A stretch of 33,965 nt of DNA from positions 1-33,965 of the forward strand of contig PNKK01000004.1 of the NCBI GenBank assembly GCA_013822395.1, read 5' to 3'. Source of the DNA: Anaerolinea sp. GTDB lineage: Bacteria > Chloroflexota > Limnocylindria > Limnocylindrales > CSP1-4. The position numbers and the translations under genes were made by a program. The notes under the pieces were generated by a model that was not told the origin of the DNA, did not search any database, and saw nothing but the letters and a program-made list of their open reading frames with translations. Of the stretch, positions 7,741 to 16,323 are shown piece after piece; within the stretch, counting starts at the first letter, position 1; the number at the start of each line of letters is the position of its first letter.

Positions 7741-8879
7741 CCGAGGCGGCGCCCGGGACGGATGAGGCGGATGAGGCGCGGCAACGCTCGCCGGCGGAGC
7801 CAGACGGACGCGGTGACTGAGCGGCCGCGCAACCCGCGACCAACCACGAGGCTCTCCATGGTCCGGGGTACGGCGTGCCAGAAGGACTCCTTGTAGCCGC
7901 CCGCCCACAGGAAGTCGTAGGTCCGGCAACCGCGGCGGACCGCCTCGCCGATCGACCGGTCGAAGAGTTGCTTGCCGAGCGACATCCTGCGCACATCCTC
8001 GTCCTGGCTCACCCCCATCACGAGCGCCACCGCCCGGTGATTCAGGATCATCGTCGCAAGACATGCCCGGATCCCGGAATCGTCGCGGGCGAGGTCGAGA
8101 TAGACCGAGCCGTTGGCGAGCATCTCCCCGAGCGCCTCGATGAGGAACGGCTCGAAGGCGGGGTCAGGCGTGAAGTCGAGCTCACGCTCACCCCAGCGCC
8201 GGGCCATGAGACGGCGCATCGCGGCGACGGCCTCCGGCGCGAACGACGGGTCCACGGTCCGCTCGAATCGCCCGCCGGCACGCACGAACCGGTTCGCTTC
8301 GGTCCGCAGGTTGTGGCGTGCCTTCGGGCCGAGGAAGTCGCGCCAACCCTCCTCACCGGCGGGGAGATCGATGACGTACGTGGTCGACCGGACGACGCCG
8401 GTCAGGCTCACTACCCGCCACCCGGCTCGCCCGGCGGCCTGTCTGAGCCGGTCGGGCATCTCCGAGCCCACGGGCAGACGCAGGAGGTGCAGGACGTCCC
8501 AGGGTTGGCCTCCCGCGCCCAGCCAGGCGGCAAACCCGTCAAGGACCGCGCCGCGATGCTCGTCGGTTGCGACGACGTCGGCGAGGCCGCGGATCGCCGG
8601 CCCCGAGCCTCCCCACAGGCCGACCTCCGTCCGTCGGACGAGCAGACCGGAGCGCCGGACGACGAGCGGGGCCACGCCGACCACGCGGTCGTCGAGGCGC
8701 CAGACGAGCACCCGCGGCCGGCCCTCGCCCGCGTAGTGGCCGTACCACGGCCGGAGCCAGTCCGGCGAATCAAATGGAGAGTGCGCGTGATCGGCCGTGA
8801 ACGCGCGCCAGACCGGCTCGAAGGCCGCGATGGCCGCATCGTCGGAGAGCACCTCGGGCGCGGGAAATGCGGCCGTCAC
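7737..8879 (-). CDS. CelD/BcsL-type GNAT acetyltransferase domain protein
   Basis: This 380-residue protein resembles the GNAT_6/CelD (BcsL) group, a Fem-related fold. Features are SPFDSPDWLRPWYGHYAG near the N-terminus, RRTEVGLWGGSGPAIRGLAD, the basic KARHNLRTEANRFVRAGG segment comparable to the Fem acceptor-binding stretch, MARRWGERELDF, and a C-terminal KQLFDRSIGEAVRRGCRTYD followed by FLWAGGYKESFW. Members are usually annotated as cellulose-biosynthesis or acyltransferase proteins without proven chemistry. Here the gene sits between two Fem-like genes with GTGA (upstream) and ATGA (downstream) overlaps, so a cell-wall or surface-glycan substrate is likely. GTG 8879 is chosen for this overlap. 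Family is fairly sure, function is not. Confidence 0.8.
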   Translation of the reverse strand: MTAAFPAPEVLSDDAAIAAFEPVWRAFTADHAHSPFDSPDWLRPWYGHYAGEGRPRVLVWRLDDRVVGVAPLVVRRSGLLVRRTEVGLWGGSGPAIRGLADVVATDEHRGAVLDGFAAWLGAGGQPWDVLHLLRLPVGSEMPDRLRQAAGRAGWRVVSLTGVVRSTTYVIDLPAGEEGWRDFLGPKARHNLRTEANRFVRAGGRFERTVDPSFAPEAVAAMRRLMARRWGERELDFTPDPAFEPFLIEALGEMLANGSVYLDLARDDSGIRACLATMILNHRAVALVMGVSQDEDVRRMSLGKQLFDRSIGEAVRRGCRTYDFLWAGGYKESFWHAVPRTMESLVVGRGLRGRSVTASVWLRRRALPRLIRLIRPGRRLG

Positions 8880-9982
8880 CGGCCGGTCCCGGCCAGCAGC
8901 CGCGCCGCACGCGAGACGAGCCGTCCGGCCAGGTACCGCTGCGGCCGGATCACCCGCTCGTGGGCGCCGGTGAGCTCCACCCACATTGCCCCAAACGACC
9001 GCTTGTGCTCGTACAGGCCATACATCGGCTCGCCCTTACGAGGCTCGTGGCGGGCTCCCTGCACGTCCACCCCACCCAGGTCCATCTCTGAGCAACCCTC
9101 CCGGATCGCGAGCTGGATTGCTCGCCAGCGGAGGAGGTGGAGAGCGCCGGGGTGCTCGCGGCGCGACGCCGCATGATCGCCGGCCTGGACGGTGCTGAGG
9201 CGTCCGCCGTGGCGGTACAGGGTCAGCCCGGCGAGCGGAGCGCCGTCGGCGGACCGTGCCTCCAGGAGAACGAGCAGGCCGGCACCGAGCGCCGCCCGCC
9301 ACCAGGCGAGATAGGCCTCCCGCGGCCCGAGCACGAAATGCCGTCGCTCCCCGGTCTCAAGGACCAGGTCATAGAACTGCTCGAGCGCCGTGGCTCCGTC
9401 CTCGGCCGGGCGCGCGAAGCCCGCGCCGGGGTCGACATCGTCCTGCAGGAGCCCGTCGTAGCGGAGGACGATGGTGCCCGCTCGTTCCGCACCGCGGATC
9501 CGCTGGCGCGTTGCCTTCGCCACCCCGGCGAGCACCGCGGCCTCGTCCGTATCGTGCCCCAGCGGGAGGGTGAGACGGTGTCGCGACGGCTGGATCTCCT
9601 CGATCTGGCGGAAGCCGGACGCCCGGATCCGTTCGCCATATCCGGTGGCCGCCGGGACCTCTGCGTCGGTCGCGACGACGTCGATCCCGTGCTCGGAGAG
9701 CCATGCCGTGAACGCCCCGAGCCGGTGCGCCATCGCCACGACATCGCCGGCCGGGATCGGTCCGCGCGGGAGATAGGCGCTCCCGCCACCGATCAGCGGC
9801 CACGGTCGCTCGAGTGCGAGGACCGCCGACCCGTCGTCGGCCACGAGGTGGTGCGGCCGCCATCCGGACGCCGCGCGGTGTCGCGCCCAGGCCGTCGACT
9901 GGTAGACGTGGCCGCCTCTCGGCGTAACGACGAGGTCGTCCCAGCCCTCGAGCTCCCGGGCATTCGCCGGCCGGACCTCCAT
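8876..9982 (-). CDS. FemAB-like peptidoglycan aminoacyltransferase (second Fem-like)
   Basis: This is a 368-residue Fem-fold protein. It has HVYQSTAWARHRAASGW near residue 25, YLPRGPIP, a conserved basic stretch ATRQRIRGAERAG, a second GNAT half with GALHLLRWRAIQLAIREG, EMDLGGVDVQGA, and the family-typical ending YEHKRSFGAMWVELTGAHER. The last block is particularly close to classical FemA/FemB-type proteins. ATG 9982 shares one base with the upstream stop (TGATG), and its stop overlaps the next start as GTGA. Expected role is aminoacyl-tRNA-dependent extension of a peptidoglycan side chain, acting at the cytoplasmic face of the membrane on a lipid-linked precursor. Which position it fills in the bridge is unknown. 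Confidence 0.85.
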   Translation of the reverse strand: MEVRPANARELEGWDDLVVTPRGGHVYQSTAWARHRAASGWRPHHLVADDGSAVLALERPWPLIGGGSAYLPRGPIPAGDVVAMAHRLGAFTAWLSEHGIDVVATDAEVPAATGYGERIRASGFRQIEEIQPSRHRLTLPLGHDTDEAAVLAGVAKATRQRIRGAERAGTIVLRYDGLLQDDVDPGAGFARPAEDGATALEQFYDLVLETGERRHFVLGPREAYLAWWRAALGAGLLVLLEARSADGAPLAGLTLYRHGGRLSTVQAGDHAASRREHPGALHLLRWRAIQLAIREGCSEMDLGGVDVQGARHEPRKGEPMYGLYEHKRSFGAMWVELTGAHERVIRPQRYLAGRLVSRAARLLAGTGR

Positions 9983-11091
9983 CACGCGTCGGCGCCCATG
10001 TCGGCGCCCGCGTCGACGCCGGTTCCAGGCACGGCTGCGGTTGCAGCCTCCGGTTCGCGCCGCCGACGCGCCAACCACACCCGCCCACGCTGCGCCGCCC
10101 GGTAGACGAGCCGACCGAGCTCGTCGAGGACCAGGTCCCAGGCACCGAGGTAGCGGACCTCACGCCCGCCGAACCCGGCCTTGAAGTGCGCGATACCGGG
10201 ATGTGCCAAGCCCCACAGGTCGTACGTCGCCGCGCCGGCCTCACGCGACGAGCGGATCGCCTCCCACTTCAAGAGGTAATTCGCCCGCGAGTCCGCGCTG
10301 GCCAGGGTCATGCCGCCGTACGGCTCCACGACCCGCGAACCGCACCGGACCAAGAGGAGCGCCGCCGCGGGCTCCCCGTCCGCGAGACGAGCGATCAGGA
10401 GCCGGGCCAGGCCGAGGGGTCGGTAGGCATCCCAGACCGCGCGGTACGCCGCCTCGGTCCGGATCGCGAAGCCGGCGCGCGTCGCCGTCTCGCGGTAGAT
10501 CGCGTAGAAGATCCCGAGTCCATCACCGTCCGTATCCTCGACGGTGACCCCGCCGGCCCGGGCGCGGTTGACGTACTGACGCCATTTCTTCCGAAGATCG
10601 CCCCAGAGAGCGGCCTCGTCAGCGCACAGGTCGATGAGCCGCGTCGAGGGTGGCTGGATGTCGGGTGCCGGGCGCCACCCTGACGCGCGCAGCGCCTCCC
10701 GGAGCGAGCCGTGGGCATCGAACGGGCCGTCCCGCTCGATCTCCGGGTCGATCCGCAGGTGGGAGACGCGGCCGGCGACGGCCAGGCCCGAGCGCGCGGC
10801 GTCGGTGAACGGCGCGATGAGCTCCGGGCGCCACGACGAGGCCACCGGGCCCCGGGGTGCGTAGGCGAAGGCCCACGGCAGCGGACCGGGTCGCCGGAGG
10901 AGAACCTGCGCGGCGATCACCGTGGACCCCGGCCAGGCACCGGGGACATCAACGCCGATCCGCGTCGCCGTCCAGCCGTTGGCCCGCTTGACCTGGGCCC
11001 ATGGTGCGAGCTGAAGATACGACCCGGGATCCGCGGCTTGGACGAAGGCGTTCCAGGCGGCCGTGTCGGCGAGCGCGACCTCGACGCTCAC
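9982..11091 (-). CDS. FemAB/FemX-like peptidoglycan aminoacyltransferase (first Fem-like)
   Basis: This is a 369-residue Fem-fold protein. Motifs in order are SYLQLAPWAQVKRANGW (N-terminal Fem signature), WAFAYAPRGPV, a basic DLRKKWRQYVNRARAGG stretch, YRETATRAGFAIRTEAAY, and the strongly diagnostic YDLWGLAHPGIAHFKAGFGG followed by YLGAWDLVLD. The order and spacing match FemX/lipid II glycyltransferase-like proteins. GTG 11091 overlaps the murJ stop as GTGA. It is the first of four consecutive GNAT-fold transferases between the lipid II flippase and MurE, and so is a good candidate for adding the first bridge residue. That order is inferred from gene order only. The C-tail is Arg-, Ala- and Asp-rich and probably disordered. 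Confidence 0.87.
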   Translation of the reverse strand: MSVEVALADTAAWNAFVQAADPGSYLQLAPWAQVKRANGWTATRIGVDVPGAWPGSTVIAAQVLLRRPGPLPWAFAYAPRGPVASSWRPELIAPFTDAARSGLAVAGRVSHLRIDPEIERDGPFDAHGSLREALRASGWRPAPDIQPPSTRLIDLCADEAALWGDLRKKWRQYVNRARAGGVTVEDTDGDGLGIFYAIYRETATRAGFAIRTEAAYRAVWDAYRPLGLARLLIARLADGEPAAALLLVRCGSRVVEPYGGMTLASADSRANYLLKWEAIRSSREAGAATYDLWGLAHPGIAHFKAGFGGREVRYLGAWDLVLDELGRLVYRAAQRGRVWLARRRREPEAATAAVPGTGVDAGADMGADA

Positions 11092-12716
11092 GACCGGCGC
11101 CGACGCCGGATCTGGTCGGTCACGAGCTCGACGATAGAGGGCAGCTCCGGGATCCGCAAGGCGACCGCGACGCCCACGTAGGCTGCCCCGCCGGCCAGTG
11201 TGGCGGCCGCCGTCCCGGCGAGGATGGCCGTCTTTGGCGATCCCGGCACGAGCAATCCGGCGAGCAGGTTCGCCATGAGGGCGGCCACCAGGGCGGCGGC
11301 AAGCGCCCCGGCGAACGATTCGGCAAGGACGCGCAGGATCCCGGGCAGCTCGAAGGTCGGGACTCTCCGACCAAGCGCGACGAGGAGGACCGTCGCCTCG
11401 ATCCAGGCCGCGATCGCGATCGCGAGCGCCAGGCCCGGCAATCCGAGCTGCTGTACGAGGGCCACGCCGAGCATCGTGTTCACGCTGACCGCGAGGACGG
11501 CGGCGGCGACCGGGGTGCGGGTGTCCTGGCGAGCATAGAAAGCACGGGCGAGAACGGCGATCGCGGCGTGGGCGGGCAGCCCGATCAGGAACAGCGCAAA
11601 CGTCGCCGCCGTGCTCTCAATGGCCGTCGCGTCGAACTTGCCGTATCCGAACAGGAGCTCCACGACCGGCACCCGGAGGGTCATCCCGAGCGCGGCGATG
11701 GGGACCATCGCGAAGACGAGAAGACGAACCGATCGGGTCACCATCGAGACGTAGGCGACGGTGCCGCCGAGCGCGTGCTCACGCGAGATCGACGGGAAGA
11801 TCACAACCCCGAGCGGCACACCGATGACGCCGATCGGGATCTGCAGCAACGCGAACGCGATCGTGTAGCTCGAGATCGCCCCCTCGCCGAGTGACGATGC
11901 AAGCGCCGTCATGACGATGAACGTGACCTGCGAAGCGCCGAGACCGAGCGCCCGCGGCGCCAGGAGGGCGAGGACGCGCCGGGCGGCCCGATCCGACAGG
12001 TCGATCCCGCGCGCTGGCCGGAAGCCGAGTCTGAAGAGCGCCGGCAACTGGACGAGCAGATGGCCCAGCGCCCCGGCGACGACCCCGACCGCGAGGCCCG
12101 AGACGCCCATCGTGGGACCCAGGAGGACCGCGCCACCGATGATCGCGAGGTTGTAGACGATCGGGGCAACCGCGGCCGCCGTGAACCGGGCCTCGGCGTT
12201 GAGTGCACTGGCCGCGATCGCGCCAAGCGACAGGAGGACCGGCGCCGCGAGCATGATTCGGGTGAGCTCGGTCGTCCGGGCGACCCCCGCGTCGTCGAAG
12301 CCCGGCGCGAGGGCACGAACGAGGAGCGGGGCGCCAATGAACGCGATCGCCGCGAGGATCGACATCGCGCCGAGGAGGAGGTTCGCGAGGGTCCCGACCA
12401 CCCGCCAGGCGCGCGCGCGTTCCCCCGTGGCGAGCAACCCTGCGATCACCGGGATGAGCGCCGAGCCCATCGCGCCCGCCGCGACGACCTGGAAGATCAG
12501 GTCCGGGACACGAAAGGCGGCGAAGAACGCGTCGAGCTCGGGCCCGGTTCCGAACGTGGCGCCGAGGACGACCGTCCGGAGGTAGCCGAGCGCCCGCGAG
12601 ACGAGGAACGCGGCCGACAGAATGATGCCGGCCCGCACGAGACCTGAGCGCGCCGGATGAGCCGCCCCTGCGAGGGGCGCGGTCCCGTCCGGCGCCGACG
12701 GCGTCGCGTCCGTCAC
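11088..12716 (-). CDS. murJ: Lipid II flippase MurJ
   Basis: This 542-residue polytopic membrane protein of the MVF/MOP exporter group moves lipid II from the cytoplasmic to the outer face of the membrane. The N-terminal LSAAFLVSRALGYLRTVVLG and DAFFAAFRVPDLIFQ are the family signature of the first two helices. About 14 hydrophobic segments follow, with the conserved PLGVVIFPSISREHA and AFYARQDTRTPV loops. The C-terminal end is short and Arg-rich. GTG 12716 overlaps the xerC stop as GTGA, and the stop overlaps the first Fem-like start in the same way. Location between xerC and bridge-building transferases fits a peptidoglycan precursor unit. Confidence 0.94.
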   Translation of the reverse strand: MTDATPSAPDGTAPLAGAAHPARSGLVRAGIILSAAFLVSRALGYLRTVVLGATFGTGPELDAFFAAFRVPDLIFQVVAAGAMGSALIPVIAGLLATGERARAWRVVGTLANLLLGAMSILAAIAFIGAPLLVRALAPGFDDAGVARTTELTRIMLAAPVLLSLGAIAASALNAEARFTAAAVAPIVYNLAIIGGAVLLGPTMGVSGLAVGVVAGALGHLLVQLPALFRLGFRPARGIDLSDRAARRVLALLAPRALGLGASQVTFIVMTALASSLGEGAISSYTIAFALLQIPIGVIGVPLGVVIFPSISREHALGGTVAYVSMVTRSVRLLVFAMVPIAALGMTLRVPVVELLFGYGKFDATAIESTAATFALFLIGLPAHAAIAVLARAFYARQDTRTPVAAAVLAVSVNTMLGVALVQQLGLPGLALAIAIAAWIEATVLLVALGRRVPTFELPGILRVLAESFAGALAAALVAALMANLLAGLLVPGSPKTAILAGTAAATLAGGAAYVGVAVALRIPELPSIVELVTDQIRRRRRS

Positions 12717-13738
12717 GCGGGATCCGGGGTGGCGGGTTCCGGGGTGGCCGGATCCGGGGTGGCTGGCTTCGCCTCCGCCCGGTGGGCACGCGGGTGTGCC
12801 GAGCGGTACGCGGACCGGAGCCGAGCCGGCGACACATGCGTGTAGACCTGCGTCGTCGCAAGGCTCTCATGGCCGAGCAGCTCCTGGACGACCCGAAGGT
12901 CCGCGCCGCCGTCGAGGAGGTGGGTCGCAAACGAGTGCCGGAGGGTGTGCGGTGAGACGCCGTCCGGCAGGCCCGCGGCGCGGCACAGCCCGTCGATCCG
13001 GAGCCGGAGGCCGCGGACTCCCAATCCGTCCCCTCGGTGATTGAGGAAAATGGCCGCGGGATCCGGGCCAGGCGATCGCCGCAGGGCGAGGAGGACGGGC
13101 CGCGCCTCGTCGAGGTACGTCGCCAGGGCCCGTACCGCGGGCCGGCCCAGTAGCCCGATCCGCTCCTTCCGCCCTTTGCCGAGAACTCGGATCTCGGCCC
13201 GGCGGAGGTCGAGCGAGCCGAGCTCGGCGGCGGCGAGCTCGCTGATCCGGAGGCCGGCGGCGTAGGCGACCTCGATGATCGCCCGGTCGCGCAGCGCGAT
13301 GGCCGTGGCCGTCCCGCCGTGAAGCCCATCCGCATCGGCGGCCGCGCCCAGCTCAGCGTCGACGGCCGCGAGCAGCCGGTTGACCTGCTCGACCTCCAGG
13401 ACTCGCGGCAGGCGCTTCGGCAGGCGGGGCGTCGAGATGGCGCCCCACGGATCGCCGGCAGCGAGGCCCGAGCGGACGGCGTACCGGTGGAACGCCCGGA
13501 TCGCCGCCAGCCGCTGGGCGACGGAGGTTCGGGCGGTGGTCATGGTGAGGCGCGCGAGGTAGGCGCGAAGGTCGCTCCGGGGCGGGGTCCGCCAGTCGAC
13601 GCCGCGATCGTCCAGCCAGGCGAGATAGGCGCCGACCGCGGTCCGGTACGCTCGGATCGTGTGGGGAGACGCATCTCGGGCGGCGAGCCCGCGGAGGAAG
13701 CGCTCGAGCGAGCGCGCGGACCCACCCGGCGCGGTCAC
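12713..13738 (-). CDS. xerC: Tyrosine recombinase XerC/XerD-like
   Basis: This 341-residue site-specific recombinase probably resolves chromosome dimers at dif during division. An N-terminal SAM-like core-binding domain (about 8-95, with SPHTIRAYRTAV) is followed by the catalytic domain. The catalytic set is complete: R164 (AAGLRISEL), K188 (LGKGRKER), H264 and R267 (SPHTLRHSFATHLL), H290 (LLGH) and nucleophile Y299 (TTQVYTHV). The C-terminal 17 residues are an odd P-A-T-P-D/E repeat, encoded by three 15-bp units, and are not part of the fold. GTG 13738 overlaps the topA stop as GTGA. An adjacent topA is a common arrangement for chromosomal xerC in Gram-positive-type genomes. XerC versus XerD cannot be decided here. 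Confidence 0.92.
   Translation of the reverse strand: MTAPGGSARSLERFLRGLAARDASPHTIRAYRTAVGAYLAWLDDRGVDWRTPPRSDLRAYLARLTMTTARTSVAQRLAAIRAFHRYAVRSGLAAGDPWGAISTPRLPKRLPRVLEVEQVNRLLAAVDAELGAAADADGLHGGTATAIALRDRAIIEVAYAAGLRISELAAAELGSLDLRRAEIRVLGKGRKERIGLLGRPAVRALATYLDEARPVLLALRRSPGPDPAAIFLNHRGDGLGVRGLRLRIDGLCRAAGLPDGVSPHTLRHSFATHLLDGGADLRVVQELLGHESLATTQVYTHVSPARLRSAYRSAHPRAHRAEAKPATPDPATPEPATPDPA
12720..12764. repeat. Three 15-bp tandem repeats in the 3' end of xerC
   Basis: Units at 12720-12734, 12735-12749 and 12750-12764 have the form GG(A/T)TCCGGGGTGGC(G/C/T). On the minus strand they encode the repeating A-T-P-(D/E)-P tail of the recombinase. They end at the overlap with the murJ start. Copy-number slippage would change only tail length, since the unit is a multiple of three. 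Confidence 0.85.
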
Positions 13739-16200
13739 GCCGCGGGGGCGCTGCCGTCCGCGCGGCCGCGGCCGGTCGCCCGACGGCCGCTCGTCGGGCG
13801 CGTGCTCGAGGCACCGCGCCCGGCAGCACCCGGGGTTCCGGTGCCCCGTCGCGATCCACCCCGGCCGCCGCCCCCCGCTCGCGCCGAACGCCTTGGGGCA
13901 AGCGCAGCCGGGTCCGGCGGGCCGCCCGGGAGCCGCAGCCCGACCACCGAGGCGTCGCCGGCCGGCAGCTCGATCGGCGCCCCGCAGCGGAGGCAGAGAG
14001 GTCCCTCGTCGCGCCGCGCCACCGGGCCGTCGTCGGCATCGTGGACCGCACCGAGCGGCTCGTGATTCGTGGTGTAGTCGCACTTCGGGTACGCGGAGCA
14101 CCCCCAGAAGACGTTCCCGGTCCGTCGAGCGCGACGCGCGACGAGGTGGCCGTCGCCGTTCTTCGGGCAGGTGACCTTGAACGGCAGTTGCGCCGGGGGC
14201 GGCGGCCCCTCACGCTGAATGTAGTCGCAGTCCGGGTAGCGCGAGCAGCCCACGAAGGGCCCGAACCGGCCGCTCTTCGACGCGAGGACTCCCTCGCCGC
14301 ACTTCGGGCACGGCTCGCCGGTGCCCGGGAGTGCCGGCGCCTCGTCACCGGGCAGCGGCCGCGACTCCTTGTGCTCCGGGTAGAGCGAGCAGGCGAGGAA
14401 ACGGCCGTTCCGCCCCAGCCGGATCACCATCGGGTGGCCGAGCGAGCAGATCTCGTCCGAGGACTCGGTCGTGAAGTCGCTCCGGCGGAGCTCGCGGCGC
14501 TTCTCCTCGACACGAGTCCTGAGCGGCCCGTAGAACGCTTCCAGGAGGGGAACCCATGCCCGCTCGCCGCGGGCGACTTCGTCCAGCTCCTCCTCCATTC
14601 GCGCCGTGAAGGCGAGGTCGACGTAATCCCCGAAGTGCTCGACCAGCAGATCGGTGACGATCTCGCCGATGAGCTCGGGCCGCAGCCGGCGCTCCTCGAC
14701 CCGGACGTACCCGCGATCGACGATCGTCGAAAGCGTCGCGGCGTACGTCGACGGACGCCCGATCCCGTGCTCCTCGAGCGCCTTGACGAGTGACGCCTCC
14801 GTGAAGCGCGGCGGAGGCTCCGTGAAGTGCTGGGTCGACACGACGTCCGCGACCGTCGTCCGGTCCCCCGGGGCGAGCTCGGGCAGGCGGCCCTCGGACT
14901 CGTCCTCGCCATCGTCGTCGCGACCCTCCGTGTAGACCCGCGCGAACCCGTCGAAGAGCGTCCGCGTCGCGCTCGCCCGGAGCTCGTACGGTCCGTCGGC
15001 CAGCTCGGCCGTCGTCGTCTCAAGCGACTTCGCCGCCATCTGCGAGGCGATCGCGCGCTGCCAGACGAGGCGGTAGAGACGGAGCTCCTCGGGCTTGAGG
15101 GAGCCGGCGAGAGACTCGGGATCGCGGGCGAAGCTCGTCGGCCGGATCGACTCGTGCGCCTCCTGGGCGCCCTTCGACTTCGTCCGGTAGACGCGACCCT
15201 TCGGCATCGCGTAGCGCTCGCCGAACCGGCGCTTGATGACCTCTCGCGCCTCGCCCATGGCGACGCCGGCCATTGCCGTGGAATCGGTCCGCATGTAGGT
15301 GATGAGCCCCACGTGGCCGTCCGGCGTATCCGCGCCCTCGTACAGCCGCTGGGCGACCGACATCGTCCGCTTCGGGCTGAAGCCGAGCTTCCGGCTTGCC
15401 TCCTGCTGGAGCGTGGAGGTCGTGAACGGCGGTGCCGGGCTCCGCTGCTGTGTCCGGGTCCCGATGCTCGTCACCACGGGGCGGAGCCCGCGAAGGGCTT
15501 CGGCGTGGCGCACCGCGATGTCACCGTCGCCGATCTCGACGGGCTTCCCCTGAATCCGCGCCAGGTCCGCCTCGAAGGTCTCCCCGGCGGCGGTCACGAG
15601 CGTTGCCCGGAGCGTCCAGTACTCGCGCGCCTGGAAGGCCGCGATCTCGCGCTCCCGCTCGACGACAAGCCGAACGGCGACCGACTGGACGCGGCCGGCC
15701 GAGAGGCCACCCCGCACCTTCCGCGACAGGAGGGGGCTGAGCGTGTAGCCCACGAGGCGGTCCACGATCCGCCGGGTCTGCTGGGCGTCGACGAGATCAG
15801 TATCGATGGCCCGCGGATGCTGGAACGCGTCGCGGACGGCGCGCTCGGTGATCTCCGAGAAGGTCACCCGGCGGGTCTTCGACGCAGGAACGTGCGCAGC
15901 CTCCGCGACGTGCCAGGCGATTGCCTCGCCCTCGCGGTCGAGGTCCGTCGCGAGGTAGACGAGGTCCGCGCCCTTCGCCGCCCGCTCGATGGCGTCGACC
16001 TGCCTGCGGCGGTCGTCGGCGACGACGTACTCCGGCTGGAAGCCGTTGTCGACATCGACGCCGAACTTGCCCTTGCCGGGGTTCTCGGGAAGATCGCGGA
16101 CGTGGCCGTAGGACGCCAGGACGCGGTAGTCGTCGCCGAGATAGCGCTCGATCGTCCGCGCCTTGGCCGGCGACTCCACGATCACCAGGTGCTTCGGCAT
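13735..16200 (-). CDS. topA: DNA topoisomerase I (type IA)
   Basis: This 821-residue enzyme relaxes negative supercoils through a 5'-phosphotyrosine. The TOPRIM domain at the N-terminus shows IVESPAKARTIERYLG and the metal-binding DLDREGEA (D86, D88). GLSAGRVQSVAVRLV follows, then the active-site tyrosine Y302 in LITYMRTDS. The C-terminal part carries several Cys4 topoisomerase zinc ribbons (CPKCGEG..GCSRYPDCDY; CPKNGDG..GCSAYPKCDY; CLRCGAP) and ends in a basic Gly/Arg/Ser-rich disordered tail of about 65 residues. ATG 16200 is the natural start. It has no Shine-Dalgarno but a TATACT 8 nt upstream, so the message is probably leaderless. It heads the unit running through murE. Confidence 0.97.
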   Translation of the reverse strand: MPKHLVIVESPAKARTIERYLGDDYRVLASYGHVRDLPENPGKGKFGVDVDNGFQPEYVVADDRRRQVDAIERAAKGADLVYLATDLDREGEAIAWHVAEAAHVPASKTRRVTFSEITERAVRDAFQHPRAIDTDLVDAQQTRRIVDRLVGYTLSPLLSRKVRGGLSAGRVQSVAVRLVVEREREIAAFQAREYWTLRATLVTAAGETFEADLARIQGKPVEIGDGDIAVRHAEALRGLRPVVTSIGTRTQQRSPAPPFTTSTLQQEASRKLGFSPKRTMSVAQRLYEGADTPDGHVGLITYMRTDSTAMAGVAMGEAREVIKRRFGERYAMPKGRVYRTKSKGAQEAHESIRPTSFARDPESLAGSLKPEELRLYRLVWQRAIASQMAAKSLETTTAELADGPYELRASATRTLFDGFARVYTEGRDDDGEDESEGRLPELAPGDRTTVADVVSTQHFTEPPPRFTEASLVKALEEHGIGRPSTYAATLSTIVDRGYVRVEERRLRPELIGEIVTDLLVEHFGDYVDLAFTARMEEELDEVARGERAWVPLLEAFYGPLRTRVEEKRRELRRSDFTTESSDEICSLGHPMVIRLGRNGRFLACSLYPEHKESRPLPGDEAPALPGTGEPCPKCGEGVLASKSGRFGPFVGCSRYPDCDYIQREGPPPPAQLPFKVTCPKNGDGHLVARRARRTGNVFWGCSAYPKCDYTTNHEPLGAVHDADDGPVARRDEGPLCLRCGAPIELPAGDASVVGLRLPGGPPDPAALAPRRSARAGGGGRGGSRRGTGTPGAAGRGASSTRPTSGRRATGRGRADGSAPAA

Positions 16201-16208
16201 CGGGCGGG

Positions 16209-16214
16209 AGTATA
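16209..16214 (-). promoter_or_regulatory. Candidate -10 element of topA (leaderless)
   Basis: TATACT on the minus strand ends 8 nt before the topA ATG. Transcription starting about 7 nt past the hexamer would begin at or within two bases of the ATG. No Shine-Dalgarno exists between the hexamer and the ATG. A -35 is not recognisable at 17 nt. This would be the promoter of the eight-gene topA-murE unit. Confidence 0.5.
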
Positions 16215-16323
16215 CGTGAGGCCCCTTCCGCGCCGATTACGTGAGCCGGCACCCTGAGCCCGGGCTCGGCGTTCGCTCTCCGAGGACCGAGCTCAGGCTC
16301 CCGCCAGCGCTCGGTCCGAGGAT

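Noticed and set aside
7875..9176. 433-codon plus-strand frame across the GNAT and Fem-like genes
   Set aside because: Crosses two real gene boundaries, with compositional features of an antisense shadow.
14827..16257. Long plus-strand frame opposite topA
   Set aside because: Arg/Gly/Leu-rich shadow without recognisable domains, fully within the topA coding region.
16256..16317. GC-rich palindrome (16256-16267) and 9-bp stem (16284-16292 with 16309-16317) between topA and the 108-aa gene
   Set aside because: They could form a hairpin after the 108-aa gene, but no T-run follows, so I do not call a terminator.
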